From NCBI GenBank assembly GCA_026874595.1, contig CM049310.1, positions 9,300,001 through 9,364,000 of the forward strand: DNA of 64,000 nt, given 5' to 3'. The stretch comes from Sipunculus nudus (lineage: Eukaryota > Annelida > Sipuncula > Golfingiida > Sipunculidae). Below, piece by piece: positions 44,140 through 56,512 of the stretch (the first letter of the stretch is position 1; every line of letters begins with the position of its first letter). Made by a program: the position numbers and the translations under genes. Under the pieces are notes generated by a model. That model made no database searches and was not told the DNA's origin. It was given only the letters and a program-made list of their open reading frames with translations.

Positions 44140-45960
44140 GTCTCGGGCTGGGGATGCATGCATGAACTGAGACTATAACTAGAACTGACTCCTGTCTTCC
44201 ACTGACAAAAATTAAATTCTCACGCCTATCCCATCCAGTAAGATTACATTTCCATATGTAGTAAGAATATTGTCAGCCGGTCCCGCACGCGGATAATCAT
44301 GCATGCTGCAACAAAATTAACTGATAATATAACATCATTTTATTATTCTTTTCATTTCAAATTTAATTTTCAGTTTAATGCATTTGTAAACATATTTGGC
44401 GACATAGTTCGAACATAGAGTCACCATGCAAGCAAACATGGTTGATATAATCTTCTGGTGGAACCTTATAAATCCTCATATGCAGTTGATATGAGCATGA
44501 GTGATCCACAAAAATATATTCGGCAGTTAGGGGTAAAAAATACGGATAAAGACAATGAACTATAATTTGATTTTCCCCGCGCCCGCAAATATGAAAATAA
44601 AGATGCTGAGTCTATCCAGGCATACAGTAATGTATAAACATATTTGTTCACGTGCATTTTATTGGGTATATAATCTACAAAGACAAATTCCAGACCTCAG
44701 ATGTTTTTAATTATGTTTTTTTTTTCAAGCCAGGAGGAACAGTAAGGAATTTGTTGGAGCATTAAAAACGGAAACCTCCCGCTGGCTGTCCTGCCATGTA
44801 GCGGTACAAAAAAAAAAGTTAAAGGGCGTACAGGCATTATGACTTCGTATTGAATCAATATAATAATGCATTTATTATGATCCAGTAGTCTAAAGATTTA
44901 CAAGAGTGTATGCACATTTTTCCGCATCTCCCTCAGTCATAGATAAAGCGGCACAAGCATATATTACCGGATTGTGTAGTTCACGTAGATCCTGATAGAT
45001 GTCACTGCAATAGCCGATTCGATTAAAAAAAGTCAAATTTTTCAGGACTTGCGGGAGAATGATGGAGGTCACACCTTAGGGCTCATTTTAATCATTCCCG
45101 GCATTTTAAGGCCATTTTAAAGGCGTGGCCACAAAGGTCTTGCTCGACAAAAGTCGAAAGGCACCACTGCCAGTTACAATTTAGTTTACGCAGTGATCCT
45201 GCACAGGTTAAATAATGTATCATTATGTGTCACTTAAACTCATTCACTGCCAATCGTATATGGATTCTTACATGTCGTATGTGGACTCGAGTACTAACTG
45301 TCGTTCCTTATTTTATTAAATTTGTAATTAGGCCTGCAGGAACCGTGCATGGCCAAAACTTATGTCAGACTTTTTTTTATAAACATATTATATTCAAGTG
45401 AATGTTATGCCGCGACAGCACATTACTATACTGCAACTTGTACAGACATTCCTTGTGACACGAAGTATACCTTTCTTGGAATTTTGTATATTCTCTCTCT
45501 CATGAACACAAAAGAAATTATACATGGGTCAGGGCAGCGCCAGGGAAATTACTTTGCGGAGGTTTGTATGAACTCGGAGATGAAGCTCTCATATCTTGCC
45601 ATTAGAATGATTAATGTGCCAGTCTGAGGTAGAGTTCATCTGAGAGAATGCTTCTGTTCTTAACCACGGGATAAGGTGTGCCCGTTTTTTAGTACGGATG
45701 ATACGGCTTAACCTGAGGTACAATATGGCGCACGTCAGGGCTCTCCCTAATGTCTGTCTGCATTTCTCAGCGGTAGGAACGCAACATCCGAGTCAAGAAA
45801 ACCAGGTACTTCTTTTTATTTCAGCTTCTTATATGATTAACGATAAGTTGAACTTCGGATACAAATGCCGCTGTCAGAATCCGTGGCCCTGAGGTGCTGA
45901 CATCTGTCGGCCATACGGACAATTAAATAAGCACAAGTTGCTTTGCCAAAGCCTGTATCT
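44140..45960. other. No assigned gene (44.1-46.0 kb)
   Basis: Frames of 60-92 codons occur (for example minus 44890-45072 and plus 45349-45627) without domains, splice context or composition that would support them. Confidence 0.5.
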
Positions 45961-45963
45961 CAC

Positions 45964-46533
45964 TGGGTTGCGACAGCTTGCGACCAATTAGAGACACAAC
46001 AATTTCGAGAAAATACGCGAATTAGCGACAAATTTCACTTGTAATCGCATGGAATTGTACCTACGACACGTTCGATACATCGCACGAGTGTTTTGGCCCA
46101 AACTTGACTGGAGTTCATATATACCTGTCGCGCGAATGTTAAACGATGTTCACAGGACATTCGCACAACATTTGTGAAATATTCGCACGACATACGCAAA
46201 AAACAATTGCGATTTTGTTCCACTTGCGAGTCCCATTCGCCATGTAGTTACATAGGTCGCAACCACTTACAAAGTTGTCTCGCAGTTCTCGCACTTCCCG
46301 ACTCTCGGAAACTGACTTGGCAATAGTTCGAGACGGGTTCGAGACACCATCGACGCCTTTCTATTTTGTTAAAAATTTTTTCGTGCAATTATTTTTACCA
46401 TGTTAAAATTTCTGCGTCAAGGGAGCGAAACTTAGGAAATCAGGAAATTGAGAACCGCCGCGACTGTTCCAAGACACTTTTGAAACTCTCTCGCGAATGC
46501 TGTTCGCGATTTGTCGCAAGCTATCGCAGCCCA
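45964..46533. mobile_element. 570-bp inverted-repeat element (MITE), GCGA-rich
   Basis: The left end is TGGGTTGCGACAGCTTGCGA; the right end read inward is TGGGCTGCGATAGCTTGCGA. These are inverted terminal repeats of about 22 bp with two differences. The interior is unusually rich in the words TTCGC, GCGAA, TCGCA and CGAC. No coding frame of note. The superfamily is uncertain: CACTGGG at the left could suggest a CACTA-type end, but the right end does not match that, and no clear target duplication was found. Confidence 0.65.
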
Positions 46534-46678
46534 TCTACAGGCTTAACTCATCATCTAAGCTATCTACATGCTTAACTCATCATCAGCCTTGTGCCTTGGG
46601 TTCAAAAACCCAAAATTCAACCGCCCCCACAACCCCCTCCCCCCACCCCCACCTAAAAAAACAAAAACAAATCAAACA

Positions 46679-46739
46679 TGCAGGGAATATTGTTATATAT
46701 ACGTATATATATTTATATTATAATACAATATTCCCTGCA
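46679..46739. repeat. Perfect 15-bp inverted repeat with AT loop
   Basis: TGCAGGGAATATTGT at 46679-46693 is repeated in inverted orientation at 46725-46739, with a 31-bp TA-rich loop. It would form a strong hairpin. Confidence 0.85.
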
Positions 46740-46744
46740 CCTTG

Positions 46745-49700
46745 AAAGTTTTCCTGAAACAAAATGGAAAAGTAATATCTGTTGACTTTGTCATAAACAA
46801 TTAGTTTGTGGAGAAATCATCCTTTGAGGTGACCATAAAAATCTGAGCTACAGGTAGAAAGCATTAAGCCCTTATTTTAATCATAATTTAATCATGATAA
46901 CAGAAAGCGACAATATGTATTGAAGAAAAGGAAAAGGCCTTTTGTATAGGTAAGTTTACTGAAAATAAGTGAGACTAAAATTTGTAAATTATAAAGTAAA
47001 ATTAAACAGACATTGATATTTCAATATAATAGTGAGTTAATATAGAATAATAAGTCAATGTGAAATTCAATGAGATTAAAAAAGTAACATTATGTAGTTT
47101 AAAATCATATTCAATGGAGAATTAAGACATTTTAATCATTGCTATGGGGATGTTAGACAGACACAATTAAAATAATTTTCCCTTCTTTTTTTCTCATGGT
47201 TAGATATCTTCAACTATCAGGGAGGCTTTTTGGAACCCGCCTTGCATAGAACGCCACCTGTTGGTATATTTGGGTGTCTCCGTGACGACCACGGTGGATC
47301 AGTGCACGGCGATCACAGCAGCGGAGGCTTTATAACAAAATCCTGGGGGATTGCCACGATTAACATCAACAAAATCCTCGTGATTAAAGATATACCTGAC
47401 TAGACGATTAAGGTAAGACTAAACCCAAAATGTGTCCAGTTTATTAATCCGTGGCTTGGTGTGACGATTTATAAGGTGGCCACACCTGGGACCAAGCATA
47501 AAGCATTGTCAGCACAGGTAAACATGCAGATCTATATATATGATCTTTGAGTGTGTCCTGTGTTTGTGATATCGATCGCAACGTGGGCCCCCATGCAGCA
47601 TGCCGCGGCGGGCGGTCTGTATTTCAGTCTGTGATTTACTCCGTGTTTTGTTGTTCAGTTCATTAATTCGTGATATTTGAACGTATAAACTAGTCTCACG
47701 CTGATTAATAAAACCCTCTAAAGATGTACAGGTAATGTGGTATTTAAACGTGCGTGTTTAAACACGTGATTTGAAATCGGCACAAGTTCACGCCTATAAA
47801 AAAACCCCTAATTTCATAGATCTTATATATGGCTATATACGCGAATGTCCGTGGGTGTTAATCAATGTGACTTATAAGATATATGACAACATTTATACAT
47901 GTGCTCCCGTACTCCTCCAATTCTGTATATATATATTATAATTATATGTAACGTAATGTGTTTCTTTTAATTTTTAAATCGAATATTTTCACGCAAAGAG
48001 AAGTAAGAATTTGTAAACATAAATTAAGAGGTATATACAAGCACACCGTTGGTGGGGTGTAGTGGTGTGTTGCCTCATTGGCCTGCCTTTGTGCCCTTGA
48101 GTAATCCAGAAAAAAAAACTCATGGAACAATATAAATAATTAATAGTTACATGGACTCTATCTGTACCTTTTGAGGCGTCCAAAGAAAGTAGTTAACAGC
48201 GTCTGCACACGCAAGGGACCTCTGAAAGAAGTCCCTTTTCACTGAATCATGCTAGGATAGTGTGCCTTCTATAAATAATTCATGTATACTGAGAAGGAGG
48301 TCAAACATTGAGAGAGAGCCAAGTTAAGCGCTTCATTAAACAAATATTCACCGTTCATGCACGTTTCTTAAGCCTTGGTGGTACAAGATTTGGTTTTATC
48401 TTATTTAAATGGAAACATGCTTGGACGAGTGTCCTTTAATTGTAGCTAAAACAAAAAGTTTAATCCATATTTTGAACAAAAAATAGGAAATGACTTTTTA
48501 CATGATTAAATAGTTGATTAAGTGCAGAGATTCTCAAAAAGCTCCGTTTCACCACCACCTTGTCCACTGTTTTCTTTTCCGGTATGTATTTGAAAATCAA
48601 ACGGAGCTATAGGTCATCTGAACTATACACTGTAATCTGTTGTGCCTGCACCTATACATACCTCTTTACAAAACATGTTCAACTAGTGTCCTTCACCGCC
48701 GTCCATGGACAGCAAGCAGTGTGAGAGTGTGGGTGTTCTTAAACGTAACGTGTATGGTATATATTAATTTAACTCCAAAATCACTTGCAAGGCGCATTTA
48801 CATCTACACTTTAATAACTAAAAAGGATAAACACGTCTTCCGGAAAAATACCTGAGTGTAACAGTTAGAAAACGTGTTTAGTGTTTATAAACTAAGGAGT
48901 CTAGTTTTTATAGGAAAGACGCCGAAGTTTTAAAGGCAGACCCCGGAATAAACACGGGGTTTTAGAATAGACGCGTCTATAGTGTTTATAGGGAAGACGC
49001 CAGTGTTTTTAGGCTATACACGTCTAATGTTTATCAAGGGAAGACCCCTGTGTATTTACATCTCGACATCGGCATAAATAAATGTCACCTCTCCATGTGT
49101 TGCCTACGTTAACATGCGTGTGTTTATTGCAAATACAAGCGTTTTGATGAATATATTGTAGAAGAATATATGTACCTCGCAGATCCGAGAAAAGAAACAT
49201 TTCTTGCAGTTGTATATTATTTTTTTTTATTTTGCTAAACAATTTGATGACGATTCAAGTTCCGTATGTAGCATTAAATGTGTCGATCCTGATTTTGAAT
49301 TTCGGACATTTTCTCCTGTAGTTCTGATTTGAAATTCGGTTAACTACAGACGTAAATATTTCAGTACCAACAAATAATTCGGCATGGTAAACACGATTCT
49401 TCGTGGTCAAGACTGCGGTCTCATCAGCCACCATGGATGGTATTCAAGGATGTTTCCCGGGTCAGACTTTTATATAACTGGACGATGAGGTTGTCTTTTT
49501 TGTAATAGACCCCTACTGACCACATGAACTCTCTCTTCCGGCTCTGTTGTTCCCTAAAATCAGAAAATCGAAGAATTGTGTTTTATGATCATGGAGTAAG
49601 CTCAGATGTCATTATATTAGTTTCCATTATAAATCTGTTTAAATAAATAAATCTGTAATATAGTTCCTGTGAAGTTGAAACAATAATGAGCACTTGCTAT

Positions 49701-50150
49701 ACGGCCTTAAAATGCCTGTAAAAGGTAATTAGTTATCACATAATTATTATATCGTCAAGCAGATATATGAGAGAATGATAGGGTTAAACAACATGTAAAA
49801 GTGATGCTGCAGAATGAAACATTCAAGCCTATCAGTTTATATATAAGACATATGAGAAGTTGTGCATTATTGCTAGAATAAAAATAAATACATGTATACA
49901 TTATTGATATGTATTTCATGAAAAAATTTAAATACATTCAGTAAATTGACATGAAGCTATGTTTGTTGCATGTTAAAGACCAGTCCAGTACTAAGGCAAA
50001 ACGTAAATGTATATATACACATATTTTTTCGTCATATCAAGGTGCATGTATTCATCAACAAATCATGTTCTCTGAGGAATATGTATTATGTGCTCACTGC
50101 AGATTTTAAACTATATATTTACCACCAGGTTTTCGCTGACTGGAGACATG
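46745..50150. other. No assigned gene (46.7-50.2 kb)
   Basis: Mostly AT-rich. At 48,870-49,045 three or four short diverged repeats of GTGTTTATAGGGAAGACGCC occur. No frame longer than 72 codons has recognisable content. Confidence 0.5.
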
Positions 50151-50158
50151 GCTCTGGT

Positions 50159-50214
<56 letters not shown>

Positions 50215-50224
50215 TATATATATA

Positions 50225-50260
<36 letters not shown>
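50159..50260. repeat. (CT)n(TA)n compound microsatellite
   Basis: CT run, TA run, CT run, TA run, about 100 bp in total. The plus-strand S/L/Y/I frame over it is not a gene. Confidence 0.95.
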
Positions 50261-50299
50261 GTTTTTTATATTTTATATTAAGGCTAAAGATTAACACAA

Positions 50300-51330
50300 G
50301 TAACAGGAGTAGTTGACATGTTGGCTGCTGTTTGTCACCCCCTCCCCCGATGCAGATTATCTGTCCGATGGAGCTGCCCTCTCTTTGATGGCCACCTTAG
50401 ACCTTAGACAACAAGATCCCATAGTCGAGTTGAACCCCCCCCCCCCCCCTTAGTCACAGCTCGAGCATTCGTCAAATATAATCTTCATATATGTATATTC
50501 ATAAATGTAATTTCGAATCAGTAATGTTATTGGAAAACCAGACGAAACGTGGTTTCGTTCTTTAGCCCCCACGCTCCCAAAAATTATACTGATAATTTAC
50601 GAAATTGTAGTATAAAGTCTGATCATGGTCCCACGTTAAATGACACGTTTAGCGTCAATCAAAGGAGGCAAACACGCTGGGCCGTAGTTGAAGTGCTGGT
50701 GCAGTCAATAATGCAGTATCGTTTCTCAATCTCTATGTGGGAGACCAGTAAATTGACTTTGTAGGGACGCCTGGTCTGTGGTGCATGACGTCTGCATGGT
50801 CTTTACCACAGCTCTGCTTGATCAAGTGATCATGCACGAGGTCGATTGGGCGTAAATGGCGTAATGCAATCCTCTTTGTTACTGGAATATTTACCCCAAA
50901 CACGCGTAATTGGTTTAATGTTAAGCACTGTTGCACTCTTTTAGTAAACTTTACCGTATTATCGTGTTATGTACACTTATATAGTACACGGGATTGTTCG
51001 TGTCACCGGATTACTTAATATGTAACAAAATATTATTGATGCTTAATTGGATTATACTCAGTGCTTCTACAGTTTATATGTACAACCATTTGGATAAATC
51101 AGAGACAATATAGAGTTAACTACTCAAGGTCCCAGGCGCATTTTATGCCAATTTTTATAATTTATAAAATCTGCACCAGTCATACCGATTTCACCCAGAA
51201 AATAAATCTTATCCCTGTTAGACTGTAGGGTGTTTGGCCTGTTTTCTGCTGGGATTCGTTTTCTAGCTATGTTGGCTCCAAACAGCACTGTTTCTATTTA
51301 CTGCGAACCGTTTGATTACATACATTCTGA
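50300..51330. other. No assigned gene (50.3-51.3 kb)
   Basis: A C13 tract at 50437-50449 and AT-rich DNA; no supported feature. Confidence 0.5.
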
Positions 51331-51339
51331 ATTCATGTT

Positions 51340-51790
51340 TGTTTTTGGTTTCATCGTTTAAATAGAAAACATGGTATTTAGTGGTTTAGAAAATTCTGGA
51401 TATATATTTAAATGGAATTTCGTGGTGTGTACTTTCTTGATTAAAATTTAAAACAGTATATTTCTTTGCCTGGACATTCGGAAGTTTAGATTTAAACATT
51501 ATATTTCGTGGCGGGGCATTCTGGATTCCACCATGAAGCATAGTATTTCGTGGTCATGATATCCTGGATTCCAATTTAAATAACGATATATCTTTGTCTA
51601 GATAATGTGGTAAGAATTTTGAAAGATTAGCCCCCACGCCGTTGATTTCCTTATGTAACCAGTGTTTCTTATAATCTAGAAATAGAGGATTGTCATTTAA
51701 ATTCTGGATTCTAAATTCAAATAATGATATTCCTTCTCCTGAAAATTTTGGATTCTAATTTAATGCAGGGCATTTCTTGATCTATGCATG
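51340..51790 (+). repeat. Diverged tandem repeat, about 55-65-bp period
   Basis: Variants of ATATTTCGTGG...ATTCTGGATTCCAATTTAAA recur about every 55-65 bp: near 51390, 51415, 51470, 51505, 51550, 51715 and 51750. Divergence is high and one segment (51600-51690) is unrelated. Confidence 0.5.
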
Positions 51791-51949
51791 GCTATCATAT
51801 ATACAAAACATATAGATCCAGGAGGAAAGCTACACAAGGATTCAATCAAAACTAATGAATAGCATAGATAAAATTGGCCATTTATAACCTGTGATTCTGT
51901 CCCCTGCTCATCAATTGAACAAAATATGATTTTATGCACACACCCATTG

Positions 51950-52345
51950 TTGTGGTTGGTTTCATATTCGCGGGATTAAACTTCGCGATTTCTATAGTTT
52001 TTAGTGTTTCGTGAAGGTTCAACTTTCGCGACGGTTCAACCTATCACCTAATAAGTAAATAATCATAAAATTAATTAATCATATCAAAGAATATATGCGA
52101 AAATCTGAATAATTGAACGGGGACCTAAGGAACATAAAATGAATTGCAGTTATTGTTCATCAGTGGCAGATAATTTGAAAGATCTGATGTAATTAATAAT
52201 AATAATACTTGAACATATAAGATCTAATATTATCTGTGTTATGTATCAATATAATGTGACCCCATAATGTGGCCCCTTATACATGGAGGTTTTATTTTCG
52301 CGATAATTCCTAATTCGCGAATTTGAAACCCTCGCAAACGAAAAG
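51950..52345. repeat. TTCGCG-rich segments in inverted orientation
   Basis: GTTTCATATTCGCGGGATTAAACTTCGCG (positions 51958-51990) and GTTTTATTTTCGCGATAATT...AATTCGCGAATTTG (52290-52325) bracket about 300 bp. Such paired TTCGCG words suggest a small dispersed element, but exact ends were not found. Confidence 0.35.
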
Positions 52346-52904
52346 GCAACAACAGTATATGTCTAATTACAAATGCCCACATAATCACCATGGTAACATT
52401 TAAGCACCTCCAATCATTTACCTATTTAAAAGATAGGGTCTAACTGGCATAGCTACTGCCATGTAATTAATTCTGCAGAAAAGGAGAACTTTTGTCTTGT
52501 AATGGAAAAACTGACCTCGTTTATTAAATATCTCTAGGGACAGTAAATGGGTTTTGATAAACTAGGATTTGAAAAGTGTTATGTCCAAGTTCATACTGTG
52601 TCAGCTTTAAGCCTTGTACGGAAAGGAATGTTTAAGAATTTTGACCGTTTTAAAGATTCAGATTGGGGGAAAATTAAGTGAATAGTGTTGATGAAAGGTG
52701 ATTTGCAACATTGTCTCCGTTTTTCCTCATTATTTTTCTGTCATTCGATTATATATTCAGCTTTAAATAAATGACAGTTAAGCTGACGGATAAGATTGAG
52801 TTTTAATTTACAGGTAAATAGTTGTTTCCAGATACACAAGTAACCTTTCTACCAAATTCTTGTGCATTGAGTTTTGGTCATATATGTATGTATTCCAAAC
52901 TCTT

Positions 52905-52924
52905 AACTTGTCTTTATATTGTAG
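52905..52924 (+). promoter_or_regulatory. 3' splice acceptor before the repeat-protein gene
   Basis: CTTGTCTTTATATTGTAG ends at 52924, 19 bases before the ATG at 52944. The pyrimidine-rich tract and TAG fit an acceptor, which favours the start at 52944 over the in-frame ATG at 52860 that lies in the AT-rich intron-like DNA. Confidence 0.6.
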
Positions 52925-52943
52925 ACACACTGCCGATGGCATC

Positions 52944-53744
52944 ATGATCGCCGCGTATGCCACAGTGGAACACGGGAAGGCGGCCGAATACGCCAACCGT
53001 AACAAGGGGACCGTCGGCCAGATCCTTCGTCAGGATGATGCTGATAGCTACGAGACACCCCGGCCAGCGTCCAGGGTGGGCTTCAGTACGGACGCCATGG
53101 ATAATCTACTGAGAGGTCGCGGGTCGATGAACACCATTCTGGAACAGAATAACAACAGGGGTTACAACTCCCCCAGACCCCAAGCTAGAGTGCCATCTGC
53201 CGATGCTAATGAGAACTTGAACAGAAGCCGTGGAGTGCTTGGGACTGTCATGAACATTCAAGGCAACAGGAGCTATTCGTCCCCCAGACCTGCACCGAGG
53301 GTGAAAGCAGAGGCCCTAGATAATGCTGAAAGGAATGCCGGAACGATGAAACTGGTCTTGGGTGACAGCGACTACCCTAAAGCCACGCGATGCAACTCTC
53401 CTCGACCAGCGCCGCGCGTTGTTAAACCGGAAGCGCAAGAGAACGCCAATCGAAATCGAGGCTCCCTGACGAATCTCATGTATCAGTACGGTAGTAACCC
53501 TAGCTCGCCCCGCCCCATGCCAAGAGTGAAAGGTGAGGCACAAAGTAACGCCGACGCTGGGAAAGGCAGTATGCATAATTTGTTACGAAAATACGGAGGG
53601 CTCCCTCTGTCAGCCCGCCAAGCACCCAGGGTAAAACCAGAAGCCCAAAGGATTGCCACATTGAGCAGGGGAACTGTAGGCGATTTGTTGGGACAGAGTA
53701 AGCCCCGACCTTCCAGAAGACGATCTTCCACGACTAAATGGTAG
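52944..53744 (+). CDS. Basic repeat protein, seven ~37-residue units (SPRPxPRV repeats)
   Basis: An intact 266-residue frame. The protein is made of about seven units in which A-x-x-N-x-x-x-x-G-(T/S)-hydrophobic-x-x-(I/L)-(L/M) alternates with a S-P-R-P-x-P-R-V-K linker. The NR(N/S)(K/R)G positions are near residues 18-22, 57-60, 93-97, 129-133, 169-173, 204-208 and 239-243. RPxxRV lies at 40, 78, 115, 154 and 190, with RQAPRV at 225; spacing is 35-39 residues. The C-terminus is basic (PRPSRRRSSTTKW). No signal peptide, membrane span or enzyme motif. The units look like short helices joined by Pro/Arg linkers, perhaps a scaffold or filament-binding protein, but I do not recognise the family and assign no function. 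GC content is clearly above the flanks and repeats vary mostly at synonymous or conservative sites, so selection on the protein is likely. Confidence 0.85.
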   Translation: MIAAYATVEHGKAAEYANRNKGTVGQILRQDDADSYETPRPASRVGFSTDAMDNLLRGRGSMNTILEQNNNRGYNSPRPQARVPSADANENLNRSRGVLGTVMNIQGNRSYSSPRPAPRVKAEALDNAERNAGTMKLVLGDSDYPKATRCNSPRPAPRVVKPEAQENANRNRGSLTNLMYQYGSNPSSPRPMPRVKGEAQSNADAGKGSMHNLLRKYGGLPLSARQAPRVKPEAQRIATLSRGTVGDLLGQSKPRPSRRRSSTTKW

Positions 53745-54463
53745 CAAAATACAGGATCAAGTACGAAACAGTATAAACTCCCATTAGAAAATATAAAGGG
53801 ATTTAGGGTGTTATCGGGCAAAGCAGAGTTCAATGTAGAAGAAAAATTGGTCAAAACGTACAATTCCAAGACAACCTGGTTATATTAAGAAGCTCAAATC
53901 ATGTATTTCTCTCATTTACATTTTTATATGACATTTATGATTTATTGCACAGTTGTACAACAGAAATGTACAAGATTTTGCGATTTAAACGAGCATAAGT
54001 AAACGGAGGTCGTTACAATTGTATTTCATTTTTTCCGTAAGGGATACTTATTCAAATTAGACAAAAGAAGAACTCAACAACCTTGGTGTAAGAATATGCT
54101 CTAGTGTACCTGTTTGATGTGTTTGCGTTTACTCAGCACAAATCAACTTTATTCTGTTATTATTAAGTTGTTTTCTATATTTGTTTTCGGATATATACTT
54201 CGGACCGGCTGCATTGACTTTGCTTTGTTGATGTTTATGAAAAGCAGTCATTTTTTCCTTGGATTCAAAAGAAAGCATAAAGATCTGGTTGAGTTTAGTT
54301 TTGAAGGAGTAGTTATGAACTACAGTAGTAATTTCACAGAGACGTTTCTGTTCATTTAATAAACCGTGCATCAAATTATCTGAATATCGATACAACATTG
54401 TTTTATCTGATGATATATACCATCACATTATGAATGTATATGTCCCGAGACGGGAACATGAAA

Positions 54464-54469
54464 AATAAA
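54464..54469 (+). terminator. Poly(A) signal, likely for the repeat-protein gene
   Basis: AATAAA in AAAAATAAATATC, about 720 bases after the stop. TTAATAAACC at about 54357 is an alternative. Either gives an AT-rich 3' UTR of ordinary length. Confidence 0.4.
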
Positions 54470-54479
54470 TATCTAACTG

Positions 54480-56510
54480 GACCGTACTGCGTGTAATATG
54501 ACTAATGTCACTGGCGTTGTGTACACCTTCTCCTTTAAGTGATAAGACGTGAATGCGTACCCATTTAGTATACCACTTTCCCTGATAACGATACTACTGG
54601 ATTAGTGTAAAGTAAAAATCACGAAATGTCATTGACCTTTTGATGTATCTCGAGTAGTAATTTCATTATTGTTACGAGTTGAATAGTAAGGATCCGAAGG
54701 ACAGTATTCTTTTAATAGTGAAAAACATGACAATCATGTTGGGCTGCACATCACTGACCAACCCACACATGTCGGAGGGGTTATCTTAATGAAATACCAG
54801 TTATCTTTATTTGTGTACCAAATCTTTCTTCATTGAATGTTTATTTTGATCTCACGGCATCTTTAACTGCAGATGTCATTTTTGTATATATTTTTTCGAA
54901 AGGAATGGTGTCAAATAAAGCTATTATAAAGACTGTTTTGGTCTTTTTCCTCAGTGGGACTTTCACGGGCAATTATCCAGACATCCGTATATATAAATGC
55001 TCTGAATCTTTAACTGGACTTTATTTTTATTTATTTATTTATTTTTTGCATTTTAGCAAGGATTGGTTGAGTCTTAGTGCATGGTAATGCTGAGAGGCGT
55101 AAATGAAACTAGATGTCGTCCAAAGACGACATACACACCTTCAAGATCCTGGTAAACCTTGCAATGCAGAACTTGGTTGTCACGGTTTACCACCCTTTAT
55201 GATAGGATCACAGATGAACCTGAACAGGCAAACGGAAAGTCTATGTAGTCCCTCATAGTAAAATACATTTGGAATTTGCATGAAGTGTTTATCTTTTTTA
55301 TTTTTATTTTTTTTTAGATAAGGCCATGTATATATATAATAGACGTATTATTTATAAGTGGTAATCATATTTATGGTTGGCCTGCAAAGTCAAAACATAT
55401 TCTATGCTATATATATATACAGCCTTCGAATAATTACGAACTACCGATGCTGTCCCTTAAGTGTATCATGAGTCGTGATAAATAGGCTACCCGCCTGTTT
55501 GGCCTCTGCCATATCGAATATCATGATATTTCCAGTTAATAAACTCGTTAATCACACAGTCAAGCGCATCAGCGTAAGCGTGCGAGAGAGAGAGAGAGCG
55601 CGATGGGCCCGCTTTACCTCAGCCTGGCGACAAGAATATTACAGATTTGCACAGTGAAGTTTCCTTGGAAACGTGTAAAAAAAGTCACTGTGACCTCTAT
55701 TTTGAGAGCTGTGTGAAAAACAGGATTCGAGCACCTTAAAAGTCAGATGGGTACAAGTCGTAGTAGCTGGACCTAGAAACTTCAAATATAATTGAGAGGT
55801 GCCTGAAAATCTTCTGGGGACCAATATTCTGTGGGATATGTAAATTAAGTCTGAGACATCTTTAAAAAAATGAATGATGACAGACATATATCATTTAAAT
55901 CATTAATATTCAACTTTCACCAACAATTACACAATCTTATTTTGCCTGGTCCAGTCTGTTGCATGTTGTTTTCCGCATATATATCTGCATATTTCCATTC
56001 TTACACAATTTATAAATTTTGTCTGTGATGAACAATCTGAGACATGCTTAACAAAAATTAATGATGATAAATATCGTTTACATGATTTTCCACCAAGAAT
56101 ATTCAACTTTCATTTGTCATTTTTTTGTCTACTCTCCAATATTGTTTCCTCAAATTTGTTGACGGGAGGCCCATAGGGAGGGGAGACATACAACACATTC
56201 TGGTTCAATAGTGCTACCACTTTCTAATCTTTCTAATATTGCTTGGTCTGTCTTACATACATTTTTGGTTGTTATTTGGCTGTTGTTATTCATTTACCCG
56301 TACCATTTTCATTGTTGTAAAAATGTCCTCTAACAGTTATCATCTCTGGTCATTCATGTATGTTGGAGGTGATTTACTTTGTTCGAACGTTCCGTTTTTC
56401 CATGTTTTTAATGATGTCAGATAAACAAATGACACATTCTAAGACATCAAATATACTCAACTTAATTTAAATGGAAAGATAACAAAATTGCTTTATTCCT
56501 TGCATCATTT
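54480..56510. other. No assigned gene (54.5-56.5 kb)
   Basis: AT-rich DNA with short frames lacking domains. A (GA)n run of about 16 bp is near 55583. Nothing else supported. Confidence 0.55.
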
Positions 56511-56512
56511 TT

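Noticed and set aside
43933-44163. Minus-strand frames of 73-76 codons
   Set aside because: Translation of (TA)n microsatellites.
53316-53869. Minus-strand frames of 86 and 128 codons
   Set aside because: Shadows opposite the repeat-protein gene, lacking its repeat regularity.
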